The position numbers and the translations under genes were made by a program. A stretch of DNA of 20,341 nt, taken from positions 1 to 20,341 of the forward strand of contig CAZKUN010000171.1 of NCBI GenBank assembly GCA_964555935.1. Direction: 5' to 3'. The stretch comes from CAZKUN01 sp964555935 (GTDB lineage: Bacteria; Armatimonadota; Zipacnadia; Zipacnadales; VGFC01). The notes beneath the pieces are model-generated. The model was given only the letters and a program-made list of their open reading frames with translations. It searched no databases and was not told where the DNA came from. This document shows positions 1-8,716 of this stretch, piece after piece (positions within the stretch are counted from its first letter, which is position 1; each line of letters begins with the position of its first letter).

Positions 1-61
1 GAAGCGAGGCCAGCGCTGCGGCCAAGCCGGTTAGGCGTTTATGCGTGGATGGATGTGCCAA
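1..61 (-). CDS. N-terminus of a probable exported protein (partial, runs off left edge)
   Basis: A minus-strand reading frame is open from about position 79 to the window edge. I chose the TTG at 61 as start because the Shine-Dalgarno-like AGGAAGG (plus-strand positions 67-73) sits about six bases before it. An ATG at 79 is in the same frame but has no ribosome binding site. From the TTG the peptide is MAHPSTHKRLTGLAAALASL, which has a basic KR pair followed by a hydrophobic, alanine-rich run, the look of a signal peptide. It lies 127 bases downstream of the ceramidase-like gene on the same strand, so it may be the next gene of that operon. Only 20 codons are visible, so no family can be named and a chance open frame is possible. 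Confidence 0.42.
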   Translation of the reverse strand, partial: MAHPSTHKRLTGLAAALASL

Positions 62-188
62 CGATACCTTCCTGTGCATCGGGTGGAACAGATGGGTGAT
101 CACTTCATGCCCAACATTTAGCGGGGGTTTCTCCGCCGCCTACGCAACGTCCTCGATGGTGAGCGAATACTGTGGGCGCGTCCGGCAC

Positions 189-1517
189 CTAACCCGGCCA
201 CAGCTTGTGTAGCATGACTTGCGCGTGGTCGGCCATCCGCCGCCCGGCGTCGGAGCAGAGCCACCGCGACAGGATCGGCTTCGCGCCGTAGGCCCCGCGC
301 TCGGCCTGGTCCGTGGTCGGGACATAGTACGTGACGAGATCGTTGGCGAGCGAGACGACCATCGTGTCCCGCGCCGGCGAGAAGTGTTTGATCTCAAGCC
401 CGATGCGGACGAAGATCTCGGCCGGCAAGGCGGCGAGGGCCAGGTCGCCGATGCGGATCGTCTGGATGGTGACATCGACCGATTGGCCGTCGTGAGGCCA
501 GCTCTCGGTGCGGTCGACGAGGAACTGCTCGAAGTCGCCGAGAGACTCGCGCTGCTTCAACTCAGCGATCTCATCGAGCAGCGCCTGGTCGCGCGTGTAG
601 TACGGAATCGCGATCTTCTCAAGCGCGGCGTCGAGGCATAACTCGGTCATCGGCTCCGCGCGCTCGGTGGCGTACATCGCGGTGCCGGCGATGGCGCGGC
701 CGATCTGAATGGCCTTGGGCACTCCGCCCGTGGGAAGATGCGTGGGGCTATGCACGCGGTGGTTGATATCGCCGCTCGTGCCCTGCAGGAAGACGCTGAC
801 CACGTCCTCGCCATAGACGCACTGGATCGCGCGGGACAGCTCGCCCGGCCAGTCAGCCGAGAGGAAGTTGGCTGTCCCCCCGCCGATGACGTCGACGTGG
901 AGGGCGTAACATGTTACGAGGCATCGAAGGCGGCCTTGCTCATCAACGATTCCGAGCGTCACCATCTCCGGATCGGTCGGACCGGCGACGCCCACAACGA
1001 GGTCCGGTCGGTTGCCTGCGCCGAAGACCTCCTGTCCGTCCTTCATGCGGAACAGACGGTTGTGCGCGAGGCCCTCAACCGAGGTGCGGCCTGGGTGCAG
1101 CGTGGCGAGGAACATGTTCTCGGCGGCCTCGCCGACGGCGCGGGCGATCATCGCGGGAAGACGCCCGACATACTCCCCGTCACACTTCGTGATGCCGCTC
1201 TCGCGGATCTCGGGGCCGGTGTGCGTGTGGGTTGCGCTGATCAACACGCGCTCGGGCGGGATGCCAGTCTGTTCCTGAATCAGCGCTTTCGTCGGGCGGG
1301 CCAAGTCCCCATCGATTGAGACGAGGTCACAGGACACGATCGCGACCTGAACGCCACCATGGTCGATGACGACTGCGTGGGCGAAGAGATCATCGCGGAC
1401 GGTCTCGCCGATGCGGTCGTGAAAGTACCCCGCCATCGGTGTGCCGACTGGCGGCGTGACATTGGAGCGCGCACAGCCGGCGCGGCACAGGACTGGCTTG
1501 GCAAGCTGAGCTGACAT
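189..1517 (-). CDS. Neutral/alkaline ceramidase-like hydrolase
   Basis: This 442-residue protein resembles the N-terminal catalytic domain of neutral/alkaline non-lysosomal ceramidases (PF04734). Family-type motifs are SATHTHTGP (residues 94-102, with H97 and H99), CYALHVDV (H207), SADWPGEL (220-227) and GTSGDINH (246-253). LPAEIF (E367) and NDLVTYYVP (Y397/Y398) are placed where the family has its remaining zinc ligands. It is shorter than true ceramidases and lacks both a signal peptide and the C-terminal immunoglobulin-like domain. Bacterial relatives of this size are common in planctomycete-like genomes and their substrate is generally unknown, so ceramide hydrolysis is not proven. The gene is 15 bases downstream of the isomerase-like gene, clearly in one operon. 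A GAGAGAGG-like ribosome binding site lies about ten bases before the ATG. Confidence 0.88.
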   Translation of the reverse strand: MSAQLAKPVLCRAGCARSNVTPPVGTPMAGYFHDRIGETVRDDLFAHAVVIDHGGVQVAIVSCDLVSIDGDLARPTKALIQEQTGIPPERVLISATHTHTGPEIRESGITKCDGEYVGRLPAMIARAVGEAAENMFLATLHPGRTSVEGLAHNRLFRMKDGQEVFGAGNRPDLVVGVAGPTDPEMVTLGIVDEQGRLRCLVTCYALHVDVIGGGTANFLSADWPGELSRAIQCVYGEDVVSVFLQGTSGDINHRVHSPTHLPTGGVPKAIQIGRAIAGTAMYATERAEPMTELCLDAALEKIAIPYYTRDQALLDEIAELKQRESLGDFEQFLVDRTESWPHDGQSVDVTIQTIRIGDLALAALPAEIFVRIGLEIKHFSPARDTMVVSLANDLVTYYVPTTDQAERGAYGAKPILSRWLCSDAGRRMADHAQVMLHKLWPG

Positions 1518-1532
1518 TCTCGGTGGCCTCTC

Positions 1533-2456
1533 TCACTCGTAACCGAACTTGGGATCATACCAGCCCTGACGGCAGAAGTCGCTGACCGATTCATCGCGGC
1601 GGGCGTAGCGACCGTCGGCGCCGGTAGTGGCGGCGTCGATGACGCGGTGCGTGTAGGCCAACGCGGCGTCGCGGACGGCAAGCGGGCGGCCAGAGAGCGA
1701 CGGCAACTCGAAGTTGACGGGTGAATCGTAGCCGATTTCCCCAAGCGCGCGCATGATGCCCGGCCAGTCGACCGTGCCCTCATACGGCACTCGGTGCTGA
1801 TCGCCGCTGCCATCGTTGTCGCTGAGATGGAGCGTGAACAGGTGCTCGCCGCATTCGGTGATGGCGCCATGCCCATCCAGCTCGGACGCGTTGCCGTGGC
1901 TGGAGTCGTAGCAGATGCCGATCCACTCGGGGTCGGTGGCTTGGGCGAGGGTGGTGAGGTCCGAGATCTGCGTGCCGAAGCCGCCCATCATGTTCTCGAC
2001 GGCAATCCGGACGCCTGTCTCGGCGCAGGTGGGTGCGAGGCGCGTGAGGCTCTCTGTCATCGCGTCGCGGATGACACTGTCGGGCCCTCGCTCGCCCTTC
2101 TTGATCCAGCCGCGATGCATCACGGCGTTCTCGACGCCTAGCCGGCTCGCTAACCGGAGGTGCTCGGCGCAGCGGTCAATGTTGAGCTGTCGCTCATCCG
2201 GGGTGACGAGATTCAGATCCATGAAGAGATGGCACTGGTAGGGGCGGACGCCGAGTTCCTCGGCCAGCGCGCGCCACGCCTCGATGCGGTCTGCGTCATC
2301 GGCGCGCCATAGCACGCCGAGGTGCTCGCAGGACAGATCGACTGCGCCCCAGCCCTGGTCGGCGATGTGTCGCAGCGCGTCCTCTGGCGAGAGGTCCCAG
2401 TAGAGCGATGTCCAGATTGAGAGCCGGAATCCTCCGGCGGATGCGGGTTGTGGCAT
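1533..2456 (-). CDS. Sugar phosphate isomerase/epimerase-like TIM-barrel protein
   Basis: This 307-residue protein is a xylose-isomerase-like TIM barrel (PF01261, the AP endonuclease 2 superfamily). The usual metal-binding positions are recognisable: E154 in AVENMMGG, D184 and H187 in CYDSSHGN, H210 in LHLSDNDG, and E250 in NFELP. H76 and H114 lie in the early strands. Members isomerise or epimerise sugars, inositols or keto-sugars, and the exact substrate cannot be read from sequence. It is a cytoplasmic protein with no signal peptide. It lies 13 bases after the beta-helix gene and 15 bases before the ceramidase-like gene, so it probably processes a sugar released by the exported beta-helix enzyme (inference). 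Confidence 0.9.
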   Translation of the reverse strand: MPQPASAGGFRLSIWTSLYWDLSPEDALRHIADQGWGAVDLSCEHLGVLWRADDADRIEAWRALAEELGVRPYQCHLFMDLNLVTPDERQLNIDRCAEHLRLASRLGVENAVMHRGWIKKGERGPDSVIRDAMTESLTRLAPTCAETGVRIAVENMMGGFGTQISDLTTLAQATDPEWIGICYDSSHGNASELDGHGAITECGEHLFTLHLSDNDGSGDQHRVPYEGTVDWPGIMRALGEIGYDSPVNFELPSLSGRPLAVRDAALAYTHRVIDAATTGADGRYARRDESVSDFCRQGWYDPKFGYE

Positions 2457-2469
2457 TGTGTTTGGTCCC

Positions 2470-4464
2470 TTATCTGCGTGGTCCGACCTTCGTGATGTCG
2501 ATGGGCTCGAAGCCGAGTTTGAGCGCGGGTGAATCGGGCTTCAGCGTGTAGTCATGGTTCTCGGGATCAACGAACATCGGGTCGGCGACGACCGAGTCCG
2601 TGTCTTGGCCCGTTGCTCGCCACTCCTGAAACGTCTTGCCCTTGAAGTCGATGGTCTCGCCCGCGTGGTTCCAGTAGACGTTCCGGTCGAAGCGGAACAT
2701 CCCGTTGCTCCAGTTGCTGGCGAGCAGCGGGCCCTTGTCCCAGTAGATGATATTGCCCTCGAAGGTGAACGAGACGTGCTCCTCCTCGCGGGTTCGCTGG
2801 AGTTGGTGGAGCAAGCTGTCTACCAGGATGTTGTTGCGGACGATGTTCTCACGGCCGTAGTGTTGGTGGAAGCTGCCGGTCTTCGTGTTGTAGACCACGT
2901 TGCTCTCCAGCACGATGCCGGTTGAGCCCTCGTCTGGATAGAGCCCCCAACCGCCGTAGGCGTACGCGTAGACATCGTGGATGAGGTTATGCGTCAGGCG
3001 TGTCCCGGGGGAGACGCCGAGCGTGTAGATGCCGCCCATGTCGCTGAGCAGCCAGTGGCCGAGGTCGTAGATGTGGTTGTAGCTGATGTCGTTGTGCGTC
3101 GCCTTGCTCTCGGCGTAACCCCAGCTCCATCCGACCGACACCCCCGTGTAGTAGAAATCGTGGATGTTGTTGTGGATGATCTGGTTGTGCCCGCTGTGTC
3201 CGATCCAGACGCCGACGGCCGGGTGGTGGATCCGCCCGCCGTGGGCGATTTCATTGTCTGAGACGACCGTGCGGAAGCTGTCGTGTCCGACCTTGATGCC
3301 GCCGGCGCCGAGGTCGGTGAGGTCGTTGCCGACGATCTCGTTGCCGTCGCAGCCAGCGACGAGTTCGATGGCATAGGTGCCGACCTGAGACACCTCGCAT
3401 CCGCGGATGCTGCAGCCCTTCGCGTTGGCGATCTGCACGGCGCCCGGGACGTTCATCGACGCCTGTGGCGCGCCGGAGACGCCGTCGGGCAGCTTCCATT
3501 CGCAGTGGGAGAAGGCCAGGTTCCGCAGGTGGACCTCTTCCGCGCCGTCGATCAGGAGGAGTTGCTCCAGGACGGGCGCGATGACCTCAACGTTTTGAGG
3601 CGTCTCGCCCGCCATCGGGTAGTAATACACCACGCCCTCGCCTCGGTCGAGGTACCACTGACCGGGCTTGTTGAGCGCTTCGCGGACGTTCTCCACCCAG
3701 TAGCGGCCGGGCCCGTGCTTCTCCGTATCCTCGAGCTTGAAGACGCTGGGCTTGGCGAAGGTAACCACGTCGGCGTCGATGCCCTCAATCGGCAGATGGC
3801 AATCGATCCAACGCGTGAAGGCCACGATCTCAACATCGCCCAAGGCGTGCCAGCCCGCGTCGAGGTGTCCTGGGGCAACCTGCATCTGTCGATGGCCCTT
3901 ATTCCACGCGCCATCGGGCTTGATGTCGACGTAGCCGGTGAACGAATAGACGCCCTCCTCTGGGATTCGCGGCCGCTCGCGGCGCGCGCCGCTTACGAAA
4001 AGCTCCCGGAAGTCCCAGTTCTCGGCGTCGGGCACATCGGCGGCCCACACCTCGTGACCGTTCAGTTCGGCCTCACGCCAGCCGGTGATGACTCGCCCGC
4101 CGCTGATGAGGGGGCTCTCGCTATGGTACGCGGCGTAGGTCACGGGAAACTCCGCAGTGCCCGAATCGTTCGAGCCGAGCGCGAAGGCCTCGGCAATGAC
4201 ATGCGTGCCACCTCGGACGAAGACGCGCGCGGAGCGGGTGACGCCGCCGTCTGCCTCTCGGACAGCGCGGATTGCATCGCGGGCCTGGCCAAGCGTGGCA
4301 AACGGGCCGTCCGTGCCCTCGGCATTGGGCTCATCTAACGTCCCGGTCCAGTTGTCGTCGCCATTGGTGGCGACGAAGAAGACCGCGGGCTCGCCGGCTT
4401 GCGGCGCGACGGAGGCCACGTTGATCAGCGCGGGCAGCATGGAGCCGAGGGAGCACGGGATCAT
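2470..4464 (-). CDS. Right-handed parallel beta-helix protein, GH141-like candidate
   Basis: This is a 664-residue protein. Its N-terminal block FFVATNGDDNWTGT (residues 29-42) and DGPFATLGQARDAIRAV (52-68) is typical of secreted beta-helix carbohydrate-active proteins. A jelly-roll-like insert follows, with RWIDCHLPI and RYWVENVREAL. Residues 340-600 carry many right-handed beta-helix turns of the N-x-I-x-x-N/H type (PF13229). The overall plan resembles glycoside hydrolase family 141 (alpha-L-fucosidase/xylanase). D475 in SDMGGIY and D511 in YPDEGST are plausible equivalents of its two catalytic aspartates (inference). A short hydrophobic N-terminus (residues 4-20) without strong basic residues is a weak export signal. 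The start is supported by AAAGGA seven bases before the ATG. It is the first gene of the minus-strand operon. The 113-base gap to cdsA must hold divergent promoters, but I see no clear consensus in it. Confidence 0.87.
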   Translation of the reverse strand: MIPCSLGSMLPALINVASVAPQAGEPAVFFVATNGDDNWTGTLDEPNAEGTDGPFATLGQARDAIRAVREADGGVTRSARVFVRGGTHVIAEAFALGSNDSGTAEFPVTYAAYHSESPLISGGRVITGWREAELNGHEVWAADVPDAENWDFRELFVSGARRERPRIPEEGVYSFTGYVDIKPDGAWNKGHRQMQVAPGHLDAGWHALGDVEIVAFTRWIDCHLPIEGIDADVVTFAKPSVFKLEDTEKHGPGRYWVENVREALNKPGQWYLDRGEGVVYYYPMAGETPQNVEVIAPVLEQLLLIDGAEEVHLRNLAFSHCEWKLPDGVSGAPQASMNVPGAVQIANAKGCSIRGCEVSQVGTYAIELVAGCDGNEIVGNDLTDLGAGGIKVGHDSFRTVVSDNEIAHGGRIHHPAVGVWIGHSGHNQIIHNNIHDFYYTGVSVGWSWGYAESKATHNDISYNHIYDLGHWLLSDMGGIYTLGVSPGTRLTHNLIHDVYAYAYGGWGLYPDEGSTGIVLESNVVYNTKTGSFHQHYGRENIVRNNILVDSLLHQLQRTREEEHVSFTFEGNIIYWDKGPLLASNWSNGMFRFDRNVYWNHAGETIDFKGKTFQEWRATGQDTDSVVADPMFVDPENHDYTLKPDSPALKLGFEPIDITKVGPRR

Positions 4465-4577
4465 GGATGGTGTCCTTTCGCGGCACGGGTCTGTTGGCGG
4501 GGCGAGGTTCGGTGGGTGAGACAGGCTCTCCTTCCGCTGGCGGAGGAACAGCGGCGGCAGCGGGCGAAAGACGCGCC

Positions 4578-5435
4578 ATGCTGCTGAAGAAAACCATCAC
4601 CGGCGTCATCACGCTGCCCCTGATGTTCTTGGTGCTCTACCTCGGCAGATGGCCGATGTATGTGGTCACCGCAGTCGTGGTGCTGGTGGGGTTGCAGGAG
4701 CTGTACACGGCGCTCGTTGCTAAGGACATCGTACCGGTTCGTGGAGTCGGATGGATCGGCGCATTGGGCATTCTGACCGCGACTCAGTGGGCCGCGGCCG
4801 ACGTCCGCTCGGGGATCGTGACGGCGTGTATCTCCGGAGTCGTCTTCATGGCTCTGATCGCGCAGTTCTGGCGCGTGCGTGGGAGTTCCGCGATCGGCAA
4901 CGCCGGGGCGACCGTGCTGGGTGTCGTCTACGTGCCCCTGCTGTTCTCCTATCTGCTGAGGTTGCGCCAACTCCGACTGAACTATCTGCCGGGCGTGGAT
5001 GAGGGCGGCGGCCTCGACCGGCTCGGCGCAATCCTGCTGGTTGTGGTTGCCGTGTGGTCGATGGACATAGCGGCGAACATAGTTGGTAAATACCTCGGGA
5101 CAGGTCACCCATGGCCGACCATCAGCCCCAACAAGACGTATGAGGGATCGCTGGCGGGGTTGTTGGCGTCGATGATCGGGACGCTCGGCGTCGGGGCGGG
5201 GGTTCTTGGTCTGCCGGTGCTTCACATGTTGACGCTTGGGGTGGTGCTGGGGATCGTCGGGCAGGCGGGAGATCTGTGTGAATCGCTGCTGAAGCGTGAC
5301 ATCGGCATCAAGGACTTCGGCGTGGCGCTCCCGGGCCATGGTGGCGTGCTGGACCGGTTCGACAGCCTGCTGTTTGCCATGCCGATCGCGTACTACTATC
5401 TGATCTACCTCGTGCTCCCCGCCGGCGTCGCGTAA
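4578..5435 (+). CDS. cdsA: Phosphatidate cytidylyltransferase
   Basis: CdsA makes CDP-diacylglycerol from phosphatidate and CTP at the inner membrane, the branch point to all major phospholipids. The 285-residue protein has the usual length and many hydrophobic membrane segments (roughly 8-21, 26-46, 56-70, 79-97, 110-127, 150-168, 190-230, 264-282). The family signature spans residues 236-262: S-L-L-K-R, then I-K-D, then P-G-H-G-G-V-L-D-R-F-D. SPNKTYEG at 183-190 is the second conserved block. I chose the ATG at 4578, which gives the standard MLLKKTITG start. The frame is open back to 4467, but the extra 37 residues are glycine- and alanine-rich and unlike the family. The ribosome binding site is weak. 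The methyltransferase gene follows after 32 bases. Confidence 0.93.
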   Translation: MLLKKTITGVITLPLMFLVLYLGRWPMYVVTAVVVLVGLQELYTALVAKDIVPVRGVGWIGALGILTATQWAAADVRSGIVTACISGVVFMALIAQFWRVRGSSAIGNAGATVLGVVYVPLLFSYLLRLRQLRLNYLPGVDEGGGLDRLGAILLVVVAVWSMDIAANIVGKYLGTGHPWPTISPNKTYEGSLAGLLASMIGTLGVGAGVLGLPVLHMLTLGVVLGIVGQAGDLCESLLKRDIGIKDFGVALPGHGGVLDRFDSLLFAMPIAYYYLIYLVLPAGVA

Positions 5436-5467
5436 GTCGTCACGGCCACCCGCCCGGAAGAGGATTC

Positions 5468-6406
5468 ATGGCGAAGGACAGTGCGCCTCGGAGCCACCGA
5501 CGCAACACGTTGAACGACCTCACGGGAAAAGAGTGGATCAAGTCCACCAAGACGTGGCTCGAGTTGCCCGCGGACGCCGATCCCGAGCGCGCCCCCGTGG
5601 ATCCGGAAAGGTCGTGGCTGATCGTCGACTCCAAGCGATACCACCAGAACAAGAACACGGAGCTGCACCCCGCGCGCTACCCGGAGGAGCTGGTGGGCGA
5701 GTTCCTGCGCTTCTTCACGAAGGCGGGCGAGTGGGTGCTCGACCCATTCGCGGGGAGCGGGGCAACGCTCGTCTCCGCTGTTGAGGAGGGGCGTCATGCG
5801 GTCGGCATCGAGCTATCGGAGAAGTACGCCGCGATCATCGACGAGCGAGTCGGTGAATCTCAGCCCGAAGCGGCGCGAGTGATCCGTGGTAGCGCGGCCA
5901 GCGCGAGCGCCGAGGAGTTTTGGCAGGATGCGGGCGTTCCCGGACTCGCGCTCGGCGAGAATGGCCTGCCCACCTTTGACTTCATCATGACCTCGCCACC
6001 GTATTGGGACATGCTGCGCCACAGCCGCGGGGGCGTGGAGTCGGCTCACAAGAAGCGGGCTAAAAAGGGACTGGATACGGACTACTCGGATGACCCGGCT
6101 GACCTGGGGAACATCGCGTCTTACGATGAGTTCATCCAGGCCCTGTGTGGAATCCTCGATGGCGCGGGAAAGCTGCTGAGAGCAGGACGGTACATGGTGG
6201 TTGTCGTGCAGAATCTGCGCGCGCCCGACGGCGAGATTGTCACGTTGGCGTGGGACATCCAACGCCACATCGGCGAGGGGCTGCAGTTCCAGGGCGAGCG
6301 GATCTGGTGCCAGAACTCCAAGAGCCTGGGGATCTGGGGCTACCCGACCGTGTTCGTGCCCAACTACCACCACCACTACTGCCTCGTGTTTCGCAAGCGC
6401 GGGTGA
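5468..6406 (+). CDS. Orphan DNA (adenine- or cytosine-N4) methyltransferase
   Basis: This 312-residue amino-methyltransferase uses S-adenosylmethionine. LDPFAGSGAT (residues 91-100) is motif I, the cofactor loop, and GIELSEKYA (113-121) is motif II. MTSPPYWDML (174-183) is the catalytic motif IV. HPARYPEELVGEFLRFF (67-83) just before motif I is a motif X-like helix. The order X-I-IV differs from classical beta-class enzymes of PF01555, where IV comes first. SPPY leans towards cytosine-N4 methylation, but this is not decisive. The N-terminal NDLTGKEWIKSTKTW block (16-30) and the C-terminal HHHYCLVFRK (301-310) look family-specific. A GGAAGAGG ribosome binding site precedes the ATG. No restriction endonuclease is visible nearby, so it is probably a solitary methyltransferase, perhaps co-transcribed with cdsA. 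Confidence 0.85.
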   Translation: MAKDSAPRSHRRNTLNDLTGKEWIKSTKTWLELPADADPERAPVDPERSWLIVDSKRYHQNKNTELHPARYPEELVGEFLRFFTKAGEWVLDPFAGSGATLVSAVEEGRHAVGIELSEKYAAIIDERVGESQPEAARVIRGSAASASAEEFWQDAGVPGLALGENGLPTFDFIMTSPPYWDMLRHSRGGVESAHKKRAKKGLDTDYSDDPADLGNIASYDEFIQALCGILDGAGKLLRAGRYMVVVVQNLRAPDGEIVTLAWDIQRHIGEGLQFQGERIWCQNSKSLGIWGYPTVFVPNYHHHYCLVFRKRG

Positions 6407-6502
6407 TGCCGCGATACGCCCTCGCTGCTGCACCCGCCCCGAGACTTAAGCACAGGCTCCGCAGCCGGAGACCGGTTTGCACCAGCGCCAGTTCGGGTAC
6501 GC

Positions 6503-6508
6503 TAATAT
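6503..6508 (+). promoter_or_regulatory. Possible -10 element ahead of the TPR gene
   Basis: TAATAT lies in an AT-rich patch inside the 142-base gap between the methyltransferase and the TPR gene. A TTGCAC at 6477-6482 is 20 bases upstream, longer than the ideal spacing. The match is therefore weak, but it is the only promoter-like sequence in the gap. Confidence 0.3.
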
Positions 6509-6548
6509 ATCATCTGTGTGAACAGAGCACTTATTGGGGGGAACGTGT

Positions 6549-8663
6549 ATGGTCGGCGGTCCGTGGGAAAATCGGGTGCGCGAACTCTGGCAACAAGTGG
6601 ATGCAACGAGCAATCCAGAAACCAAACTGCGGGGGTTGCGCGAGCTTGTTCTCCAGGCGCCTGAGGATCCTCGGGCGCAGTACGAATACGGGAGGGCGCT
6701 GTCGCGGACGGGGCAGGATGACCGCATGGCGGTCCAACACCTCCGCGAGGCCGTCCGGTTGGAGCCTCGCCACGCCGATGCGCGCGTGGCTCTAGGGATT
6801 ATCCACCACCGACAGGATGAGCACGATCAGGCGGCAGGCATGTACGGCGCGGCGCTAGGCCTCAAGCCGAAACACACGCGCGCGTGGCTGAACCTGGGCG
6901 CGCTCGAGATGGACCGCAAGGATTACCGGGCGGCGGCGAAGGCCTATAAGAAGGCAGTGAAACTGCGACCCAAGGACGCCCGGACGCGTGGCGGGCTGGC
7001 TCGCGCGCTCCACGCGATGAAACACTACGATGACGCGATCCGGCAGTGGCGGGCTGCTCTGCGATACGATGAGGGCGATCCGGCGGCGCTGAGGGGGCAC
7101 GCGAGGTCCCTCGGCTCGGCCGGCGACGAGGGCGCGCTTGACGCATACCGACTTGCGGTTGAGGCGAGCCCTGAGTCGGCTTCGCTCCGCAAGGAGTTGG
7201 CGGGCCGACTGACGGCGGCGGGCGATCCGGACGCTGGGGAGGCCACGCTGCGCGAGGGCGTCGACGCGAATCCACGCAACGCGCGCCTGTGGCAAGCACT
7301 CTCCGAACTGCTGGCACGGCAAGACCGAGACGACGACGCTATTGCCGCGCTGAAGGAAGGCCTGGTGCAGACCGCCGGGGCCGAGTCCGTGCGACTGGCG
7401 CTCGTGACTCGGCTATGCGCGAGTGGACGCGTCGACGAAGCGGGGCGGGAACTGCGCCCCGTCATCATCGCCGACCCGAAGAACGCTCGCGGGCGTCGGG
7501 TAATGGCGGCGATCCAGGCCTGCCAGGGCCACTATGAGGAATCGGCCGCCACGGCGTACGCGGCGCTCAAGCTCCAGCCGACCGTACCGTGGCCGCGGAT
7601 GCTACTGATGGATGTCGCGAGTCGGCCGGACCGCCCGATGGAAGTGCCTGATAATGACGCGCGCACGCTGCCCTCGCACCGCGGCTACGCCCTGACGGTC
7701 CGGGGCATCACCCAACTCGCGCTCGACGTGCCAGAACGGGCTGGCGAGTTGCTTGAGATGGCCCTGCAGGCCGCGCCGGAGACGGCCGTTCCGCGAGTCG
7801 GGCGCGCGTTGGCCTACATCGACCGCGAGAACATGGAGGCTGCCTACGCGGAGTTGCGGACGGCCGCCATCCTGGAACCAGGAACGTTCCACGTGCAGCA
7901 TCTCTTCGGCGAATCTGCATTCCACACGGGCAAGTACGAGGAGGCGGCGACGGCGTTCCAGGCGGCGCTTGCGACTGGCGAGAACGACCCGTTGTTGATC
8001 GGCCTGACGCACTTCTGCCGGGCGCGGGCATTCCGCAAACGCGGCATGGGGCGAGAGGCCATTGAGTGCTACACGGAAGCCCAGCGGCTGGTGCCAGAGC
8101 ATTATCCGAGCTTCTTCGGCTGTGGGGTCGCGCTGCAGGAAGCCGGGCGACACGACGAGGCGCTGCAGCACTACGAGCGCGCGGTGTCGCTCTCGCCGCG
8201 ACACGCGCCGGCGCTGACGGGACTTGCCAGTTGCTTGGAGGCTGTTGGGCGCGCGCCGGAGGCGGTGGACACGTATCGAACCGCGATCAAGGCCGACCGC
8301 CGGTACGCTCTGCCGCGGTACAACCTGGCGGTGCTGATAGAGCGCGCGGGCGACCCGAATGAGGTCGCCGCGATGCTGAGGAGCTATATGAAGCTGGCTC
8401 CCAACGCGGGGAACATCGACGATGCGAAACGCCGATTGACGCTGGCCGAGTTGCGGGCGTCGGGCGCGCTGCGGTCGCCTGAACTTCTGGAGCCACCTCC
8501 GGCTGAGGAGCCGGAAGGCGTCTTCCTTGAGACATCCGACGATGACGCTGCGTCCCAAGGGGGCGCGCGATGCCGCTCGACCCGCGCCTGCGCACGTAGC
8601 GCTCGCGCGCGGTCCTCTTCCCCGGAGGTGCGCCGCCGTAGAGGGAGAACTGGTCACCCGTGA
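6549..8663 (+). CDS. Long tetratricopeptide-repeat protein
   Basis: This 704-residue protein is made almost wholly of TPR helix pairs from about residue 35 to 620, for example KYEEAATAFQAALATGENDP and RHDEALQHYERAVSLSPRHAP. I count roughly 14-16 repeats, several degenerate. No signal peptide or membrane segment is visible, so it is probably a cytoplasmic scaffold for protein-protein contacts, with no partner evident. The start at 6549 follows GGGGGGAA five bases before the ATG; another ATG at 6534 is less well placed. After a proline- and glutamate-rich stretch (PPPAEEPEG) and the acidic ETSDDDAAS, the last ~37 residues turn arginine- and serine-rich, unlike the rest. The tail may reflect a frameshift near the G-run at 8559-8563, or genuine read-through. 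Confidence 0.88.
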   Translation: MVGGPWENRVRELWQQVDATSNPETKLRGLRELVLQAPEDPRAQYEYGRALSRTGQDDRMAVQHLREAVRLEPRHADARVALGIIHHRQDEHDQAAGMYGAALGLKPKHTRAWLNLGALEMDRKDYRAAAKAYKKAVKLRPKDARTRGGLARALHAMKHYDDAIRQWRAALRYDEGDPAALRGHARSLGSAGDEGALDAYRLAVEASPESASLRKELAGRLTAAGDPDAGEATLREGVDANPRNARLWQALSELLARQDRDDDAIAALKEGLVQTAGAESVRLALVTRLCASGRVDEAGRELRPVIIADPKNARGRRVMAAIQACQGHYEESAATAYAALKLQPTVPWPRMLLMDVASRPDRPMEVPDNDARTLPSHRGYALTVRGITQLALDVPERAGELLEMALQAAPETAVPRVGRALAYIDRENMEAAYAELRTAAILEPGTFHVQHLFGESAFHTGKYEEAATAFQAALATGENDPLLIGLTHFCRARAFRKRGMGREAIECYTEAQRLVPEHYPSFFGCGVALQEAGRHDEALQHYERAVSLSPRHAPALTGLASCLEAVGRAPEAVDTYRTAIKADRRYALPRYNLAVLIERAGDPNEVAAMLRSYMKLAPNAGNIDDAKRRLTLAELRASGALRSPELLEPPPAEEPEGVFLETSDDDAASQGGARCRSTRACARSARARSSSPEVRRRRGRTGHP

Positions 8664-8716
8664 CGTCGCGCCATCACCAGCGCATCCCAACGCGCTCGCG
8701 GAAGGGACCAGCCGCC

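Noticed and set aside
140..475. Minus-strand frame ending QYSLTIEDVA, a natural-looking C-terminus past the ceramidase-like stop
   Set aside because: It lies mostly out of frame within the ceramidase-like gene, with an arginine/serine-rich translation. The ceramidase frame ends naturally in MLHKLWPG and shows no break in family motifs.
3283..4338. 351-codon plus-strand frame opposite the beta-helix gene
   Set aside because: It is the antisense shadow of a gene with clear family motifs; its own translation has no recognisable domain.
6446..6459. CTCCG/CGGAG hairpin after the methyltransferase gene as a terminator
   Set aside because: Five-bp stem without a T-run; too weak.
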